Below are positions 62,330 to 64,000 of a stretch of 64,000 nt of DNA, one piece after another. Position numbers and translations under genes: made by a program. The notes beneath the pieces were generated by a model that worked only from the letters and a program-made list of their open reading frames with translations, made no database searches and was not told where the DNA came from. Positions within the stretch are counted from its first letter, which is position 1. Each line of letters begins with the position of its first letter. Source of the stretch: CAYUHK01 sp964475165 (GTDB taxonomy: Bacteria > Verrucomicrobiota > Kiritimatiellia > JAAZAB01); the NCBI GenBank assembly GCA_964475165.1, contig CAYYVN010000005.1:62001-126000 (forward strand), in the 5' to 3' direction.

Positions 62330-64000
62330 AACGGCTCCTCTGCCGCAGAACCGATCTCCTTTAATACTCGATAAAGCTCGGTGACACCCCAAGCTTGAGC
62401 GTCGCAGCCGCGCGGGCGATGCGGATAATCGCCATCCAGAATTTCCGGGATCTGTCCCAGGCAACCGGCATTGATCAAGCACAGACTGCTGCCCAGCCAG
62501 GCGCGGGCGGCGGCGCGGCCAGCGGCGCCATATACTCGCACCCATGCTTCCGCAAAAGATGGGAAGAGCCAGGTCCAGGCTGTGCCATTATGATAAGCCG
62601 GTTTGCGGCGGGTATCCTCATCGCCTTCATAGCGCCCCCAATAGGGATCTAAAGGATCGTTGAGGAGCTGGCCGGCTTGGGCGATGGGCAGCGGATACTT
62701 TACGGGGCGATCCGCCAGGGAGCGAATAGCGCCGGGCACCAGCAATTCTTCGCAGGCGCTCAGCAGCGCCCGCCCGATCTCCGGCTCGTTGATGGCGCCG
62801 AGTGTCAAGGCCAGCAACTGATTAGGACGCAAAGCATCATCCGCCGTCGCCGTGGCCGCCGGCTGACCTGGCACGGCATGCAGGCAATCGGCCAGGTACC
62901 CGCGTTGGGGATCCCAGAAGTAACGTCGGATGGAGGCCCGAACCTGTTCCGCCAACCGCCGCCAACGTGGCTGGCGGCAGGCTTGCGCCAGAAAGGTCAA
63001 GGCGGCCTGCCAGAGAGCCTGGATCTCTATTGGATAACCGGCGCGCGGCGAACCGGCCGGATGATTGGTATCCATCCAGGTGAAATGGGAGGGACTGAAG
63101 ATCAGGCCCGAATCGGGATCCATGCGAATGCCGTTGGGTGTACCCTCCTGGTAGCCGCGGATAATGGCCGCTAATCTCCGACGCAGCGCGACGCGCGCGA
63201 GCCGTTCCTTCAATAGATCATTATGCCCGGCGGCACGGCACCAATCGGCACAGGCCACGATCAACCAGAGGGGCGCATCGGAGGTATGGCGATTGGCGGT
63301 ATCATCGCCATGGATCATATTGGGCAAGGTACCCTTTTCTTCGAAACTGGCAAACTGCTTGAGGATGGCGCGCGTTTCATCCAGCAGCCCGGCGGCGATC
63401 AAGCCCCGGACGCAGATCAAGGTATCCCGGCCCCAATCCAAAAACCATGGATAACCGGCAATCACCGTTTGCAGCGCGCCGCGCCGTACCAGGAATTGGC
63501 GCATGGCTTCCTCGAGCACCGTCAGCAAGGGCCGCGGCGCGCCGCTGGGCGGGCGCACGCTTAGCTCAGTGGCGGGCAAGGCTTCATCTTCCTGGGGAGT
63601 CAGGATGGTGGCCATCAGGGTGAGGGTCTCGCCGCCCGCCAAGGATGCGCGAAAATAACCGGGACTGAACAGATCCGAAGCTGGCTGCAAACCACGCTCG
63701 GCCTCCAGCGGATGCTGGATCATATATTGCCATTCGGGCTCGATCTGAAAGCCGCCGCGCGAAGCGCTCATCTGCAGTTGTCGCTGGGGATCGGGAACGA
63801 ACCGAAAGCCGCGCTCAACGGCCTGCAAGGCCGTCGGCCACTTATGCTCCGGGCCCAAGTAAGCCTTGGTATCCTCATGGAAATTGCGATCTTCAATATC
63901 CGGACGAATAATCAGAGTAACCGGCTGATCATCCGCTAAGCATTCTTCCGCTGGGGGGCAGCGCTGACGCGTGAAAGCCAGGCGGACGGCATTGCGGCCG
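62326..64000 (-). CDS. Glycogen debranching enzyme-like glucosidase (GH133-type), N-terminus missing
   Basis: The frame runs open past the right edge, so about 557 C-terminal residues are visible. The part near the edge has GRNAVRLAFTRQRCPPAEECL and DRNFHEDTKAYLG, which fits the N-terminal domain of debranching enzymes. The catalytic part has GYPWFLDWGRDTLI, LPNMIHGDDTANRHTSDAPLWLI, PDSGLIFSPSHFTWMDTN, and PAYHNGTAWTWLFPSFAEAW. The amylo-1,6-glucosidase family removes alpha-1,6 branches from glycogen-type glucans. The stop overlaps the DUF89 start, so the two are coupled. Confidence 0.9.
   Translation of the reverse strand, partial: GRNAVRLAFTRQRCPPAEECLADDQPVTLIIRPDIEDRNFHEDTKAYLGPEHKWPTALQAVERGFRFVPDPQRQLQMSASRGGFQIEPEWQYMIQHPLEAERGLQPASDLFSPGYFRASLAGGETLTLMATILTPQEDEALPATELSVRPPSGAPRPLLTVLEEAMRQFLVRRGALQTVIAGYPWFLDWGRDTLICVRGLIAAGLLDETRAILKQFASFEEKGTLPNMIHGDDTANRHTSDAPLWLIVACADWCRAAGHNDLLKERLARVALRRRLAAIIRGYQEGTPNGIRMDPDSGLIFSPSHFTWMDTNHPAGSPRAGYPIEIQALWQAALTFLAQACRQPRWRRLAEQVRASIRRYFWDPQRGYLADCLHAVPGQPAATATADDALRPNQLLALTLGAINEPEIGRALLSACEELLVPGAIRSLADRPVKYPLPIAQAGQLLNDPLDPYWGRYEGDEDTRRKPAYHNGTAWTWLFPSFAEAWVRVYGAAGRAAARAWLGSSLCLINAGCLGQIPEILDGDYPHRPRGCDAQAWGVTELYRVLKEIGSAAEEPL

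Overview
The window comes from a GC-rich bacterial chromosome and reads as a member of the PVC superphylum (Verrucomicrobiota, Kiritimatiellota, Lentisphaerota or Omnitrophota type). The best marker is a 51-residue protein at 12844-12999 that matches the small basic protein family described from Verrucomicrobia and Chlamydiae. Gyrase genes are paired as gyrB-gyrA, and many Gram-negative envelope genes are present. No phage, insertion sequence, CRISPR array or plasmid function was seen, so this is core chromosome with an envelope-polysaccharide section at the right.

Layout. 1-3800 is the end of the F1Fo ATP synthase operon (atpA partial, atpG, atpD, a short atpC). A GAF plus degenerate-GGDEF gene lies opposite it. 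4874-9657 is a forward run of cofactor and housekeeping genes: nadC, a minimal biotin ligase, type III coaX, mannose-1-phosphate guanylyltransferase, ruvX and truA. 9654-12999 is a reverse operon: small basic protein, RsuA/RluB pseudouridine synthase, SH3b protein and a GH5-like protein. Forward metY follows. 14552-19086 is a reverse operon: TPR lipoprotein, cvpA, dnaG and a NYN-like protein. 19237-21595 is rpmE, prfA and prmC. Next come a CDF metal exporter and rdgB behind tRNA-Leu (reverse), then a coiled-coil membrane protein overlapping recD2, then rpsB-tsf-purM with a structured rpsB leader, then UDP-glucuronate decarboxylase with an FHA gene. gyrB-gyrA, a Gfo/Idh/MocA oxidoreductase and malic enzyme are reverse; a zinc-ribbon protein, tRNA-Glu and cobO are forward.

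The right third concerns carbohydrate and envelope. A 2923-codon gene encodes a cyclic beta-1,2-glucan synthase-like (NdvB/ChvB) protein. ZupT and a membrane ferritin/VIT1-type protein follow, then a CHASE2 adenylate cyclase. Divergent from the cyclase is a five-gene set: hexapeptide-repeat transferase, a secreted propeller plus LamG-like protein of unknown family, an MBOAT acyltransferase, and two AlgJ/AlgX-like proteins. I read it as an exported-polysaccharide O-acetylation system with an unusual secreted partner. The window ends with tRNA-Lys and a reverse pair: a glycogen-debranching-like enzyme (cut by the window end) and a DUF89 protein.

The most notable points are the O-acetylation locus with its uncharacterised secreted protein; a degenerate GGDEF protein with an intact RxxD c-di-GMP site; a CX3CX3CX3C tail on the CDF exporter; tRNA genes ending 9 and 18 nt upstream of protein start codons; and an AT-rich 12-bp inverted repeat over the candidate promoter of the giant glucan synthase gene. 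Functions are assigned by reading conserved motifs only; no database search was run.
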